This document shows positions 62,796-64,000 of a stretch of DNA of 64,000 bases, one piece after another; the first letter of the stretch is position 1, and each line of letters opens with the position of its first letter. The notes under the pieces were generated by a model. That model saw only the letters and a program-made list of their open reading frames with translations. It did not search any database and was not told where the DNA came from. The translations under genes and the position numbers were made by a program. Origin of the DNA: Augochlora pura (Eukaryota > Arthropoda > Insecta > Hymenoptera > Halictidae); the NCBI RefSeq assembly GCF_028453695.1, contig NC_135773.1:2728001-2792000 (forward strand), in the 5' to 3' direction.

Positions 62796-63121
62796 CTATT
62801 TTAACCAAATATCCAAATGCCTATAATGTCTATATATAACCATACAGAGACAGATGCATAAAATATATATAGCAAGAGAATTTAGAAACAAACCGTTAGC
62901 CGAGATGAAAGCTATAACAAAAGAAGAGCTGCATCCCTTAGTACCGCGATTTCTACGCCCAAACCCAACATAATTTCAGAAAATGTTGCATTTAAAACGT
63001 TGTTGTAACGTAACGTATCAACCGTTATGGAATGGAGACACAAATTACATGAGTCACCAATCAAAATGCACGATCCAAATATGGAAGAAACCATCGCCCA
63101 TACTGTTGCATTTTCATCCAT
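62796..63121 (-). CDS. Candidate small two-exon membrane protein, 59 aa
   Basis: Two minus-strand exons: 63058-63121 begins M-D-E-N-A-T-V-W-A-M-V-S-S-I-F-G and ends I-L-I-G|; 62796-62911 continues A-F-I-S-A-N-G-L-F-L-N-S-L and ends D-I-W-L-K then stop. The 146 bp intron (62912-63057) starts GTGACT, has a perfect TACTAAG branch site and ends TCTTCTTTTGTTATAG. The product would be mostly hydrophobic: an acidic N-terminus, two adjacent membrane spans and a basic tail R-H-Y-R-H. An upstream UTR exon ending GAAG|GTAATG and acceptor GACAG|GAG (63142) would need a 52 bp intron, which is short. The unspliced reading of exon 1 also runs on to a stop. It lies head-to-head with alpha-tubulin, about 300 bp from its TATA box. 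I recognise no family. Confidence 0.35.
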
Positions 63122-63327
63122 AAGACTAGCCGCTTTCTCCTGTCTTGTGTCAAGTTGACACAATGAAACGTTTATTAAATTTGTTCATTACCTTCTTCCA
63201 AGCTGATGAATGAATATGTTGCCGGAAAGTCAATGAAACAATTGATTATATCGTCATTACTGGGACTATATTTCCCGTAAAAGGTTCGTGTGTTCTGGCG
63301 TTCGTGGGTACTGCGGTCGAAGGAACG

Positions 63328-63364
63328 CCAATCGGAGAAGAGAATGAGGTCATCGACGACCAAT
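63328..63364 (+). promoter_or_regulatory. Two CCAAT motifs upstream of alpha-tubulin
   Basis: CCAAT occurs at 63328-63332 and 63360-63364, about 98 and 66 bp before the proposed start site, both followed by C or T and G-rich sequence. Similar CCAATC words are common in strong proximal promoters. Confidence 0.5.
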
Positions 63365-63396
63365 CAGAGCGCGCTGACGAAGCTGCTAACCGAGGG

Positions 63397-63405
63397 TATA
63401 AATAG
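63397..63405 (+). promoter_or_regulatory. TATA box of alpha-tubulin
   Basis: TATAAATAG at 63397-63405 matches the consensus. A perfect YYANWYY initiator (TTACATT, A at 63426) lies 29 bases downstream of its first T, the expected spacing. Confidence 0.85.
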
Positions 63406-63425
63406 CCGTTCCAGCGACCGGCATT

Positions 63426-63554
63426 ACATTCGTTCTTTGGATTCTGGACAGAGGTGTTAGCGAAAGTTCCATTACTTGCTTTAGCTAACTATCGACGTCT
63501 GACGACTGTTTTTACTCAGTTTTTGCAGAATTTTGAATCTTTACCCGTTACAAA
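63426..63554 (+). other. 5' UTR of alpha-tubulin
   Basis: Runs from the proposed initiator A (63426) to the start codon at 63555, 129 bases. It has no upstream ATG, so the first AUG is the initiator codon. The context AAAATGG fits insect start sites. Confidence 0.75.
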
Positions 63555-64000
63555 ATGGTGAGCTTTCTTTTTCTAATATTTTAAACCGATATTCTAAATA
63601 AATTTTAAAAAAGGCGTTGCCCTGTTGCCAGGGGTGGGTAGCCATCTTGTATAACGGTTAAACACCGGCCGGCTTTCCGCTTCAAGTTTCGTAATAATTG
63701 GTCTTCGCTATTATTTCCCTTCTTTATTGTTTAATATTACGATTTCGAACAATGTTAAATATATTGTTTAAATTTTTATTTATATTAGTTCGTAGATTTA
63801 TAATGCCAAGTATTTTTTAAACAAATTTTGACCACATTAGAGCACAGTGTAGATTGTTACGAAAGTTAGCGATAATTAATTTTTTATTTTGTTGAAAATT
63901 TCGCGTCATATTCATGATGAACATCGGAAATTTTATAGTAATTCAATATTTTTTTTAATTCTCAGCGTGAGTGTATCTCAGTTCATGTTGGACAAGCTGG
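63555..64000 (+). CDS. alphaTub: Alpha-tubulin, N-terminal part (runs off window)
   Basis: Alpha-tubulin pairs with beta-tubulin to form the heterodimer that polymerises into microtubules. Exon 1 codes only the start Met (63555-63557). A 408 bp intron (63558-63965, GTGAGC ... TTCTCAG) follows. Exon 2 from 63966 reads R-E-C-I-S-V-H-V-G-Q-A-G and is cut by the window edge. M-R-E-C-I-S-x-H-x-G-Q-A-G is the conserved alpha-tubulin start; beta-tubulin would begin M-R-E-I-V-H-I-Q. The Gly-Gln-Ala-Gly segment is the first part of the nucleotide-binding fold and M-R-E-C matches the autoregulatory N-terminus type. The intron directly after the start codon is also found in Drosophila alpha-tubulin genes. 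The TATA box, initiator and two CCAAT motifs suggest a strong promoter. The remainder (about 440 codons) lies beyond the window. Confidence 0.96.
63641..63648 (+). promoter_or_regulatory. YY1/Pho-like site in alpha-tubulin intron 1
   Basis: GCCATCTT, the reverse of AAGATGGC, is the core of YY1/Pleiohomeotic sites, which often lie just downstream of insect and vertebrate start sites. It sits in the GC-richer first 100 bases of the intron. Function is inferred from the motif only. Confidence 0.3.

Overview
This is a 64 kb stretch of a eukaryotic, almost certainly insect, genome. It is AT-rich with scattered CpG-rich islands, GT-AG intron signals, many microsatellites and abundant short non-coding transposons with terminal inverted repeats. 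The only gene I can name with confidence is alpha-tubulin, which runs off the right edge: its start codon is followed at once by an intron, and the next exon opens with the invariant alpha-tubulin N-terminus (R-E-C-I-S-V-H-V-G-Q-A-G). CpG-rich promoter-like islands in AT-rich DNA and many TTAA- and TA-flanked MITEs fit a hymenopteran such as a bee or wasp. That assignment is an inference, not a proof.

Layout. 0-5.6 kb: intergenic or intronic DNA with one TA-flanked MITE, a possible larger TTAA-flanked element and a GC-rich block holding a likely minus-strand exon (4736-4911). 5.6-25.8 kb: no convincing gene; microsatellites, a clear three-copy 100 bp tandem repeat (15.4-15.7 kb), two short TTAA-flanked MITEs (12.3 and 17.0 kb) and a GC-rich island with a 22 bp minisatellite (17.35-18.06 kb). 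25.8-26.3 kb: a GAGA-tract plus CpG-rich block that looks like a promoter with a non-coding first exon on the plus strand. 28.4-29.9 kb: a long diverged tandem array followed by a foldback element. 30-42 kb: one GC-rich island, then mainly gene-free DNA with MITEs, including a 500 bp piggyBac-like element with exact TTAA duplications. 42.6 kb: a good candidate first coding exon on the minus strand, with repeat-rich and G-rich DNA upstream. 44.6-55 kb: MITE-rich gene-poor DNA and a second diverged tandem array (52-53.3 kb). 55-60.4 kb: two GC-rich promoter-like blocks and a foldback element. 61.7-63.1 kb: two candidate minus-strand coding pieces. 63.3-64 kb: the alpha-tubulin promoter, 5' UTR, first codon, intron 1 and exon 2.

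The most striking feature is the repeat landscape rather than a gene cluster. One TA-flanked MITE family (ends A-C-Y-A-G-A-C-T-G-C-G-G-A-T) has seven near-complete copies and at least six fragments in this window, and a set of TTAA-flanked elements occurs five to seven times. I found no operon-like cluster, CRISPR array, rRNA or tRNA. Most of the long open frames lie in GC-rich islands and look like chance.
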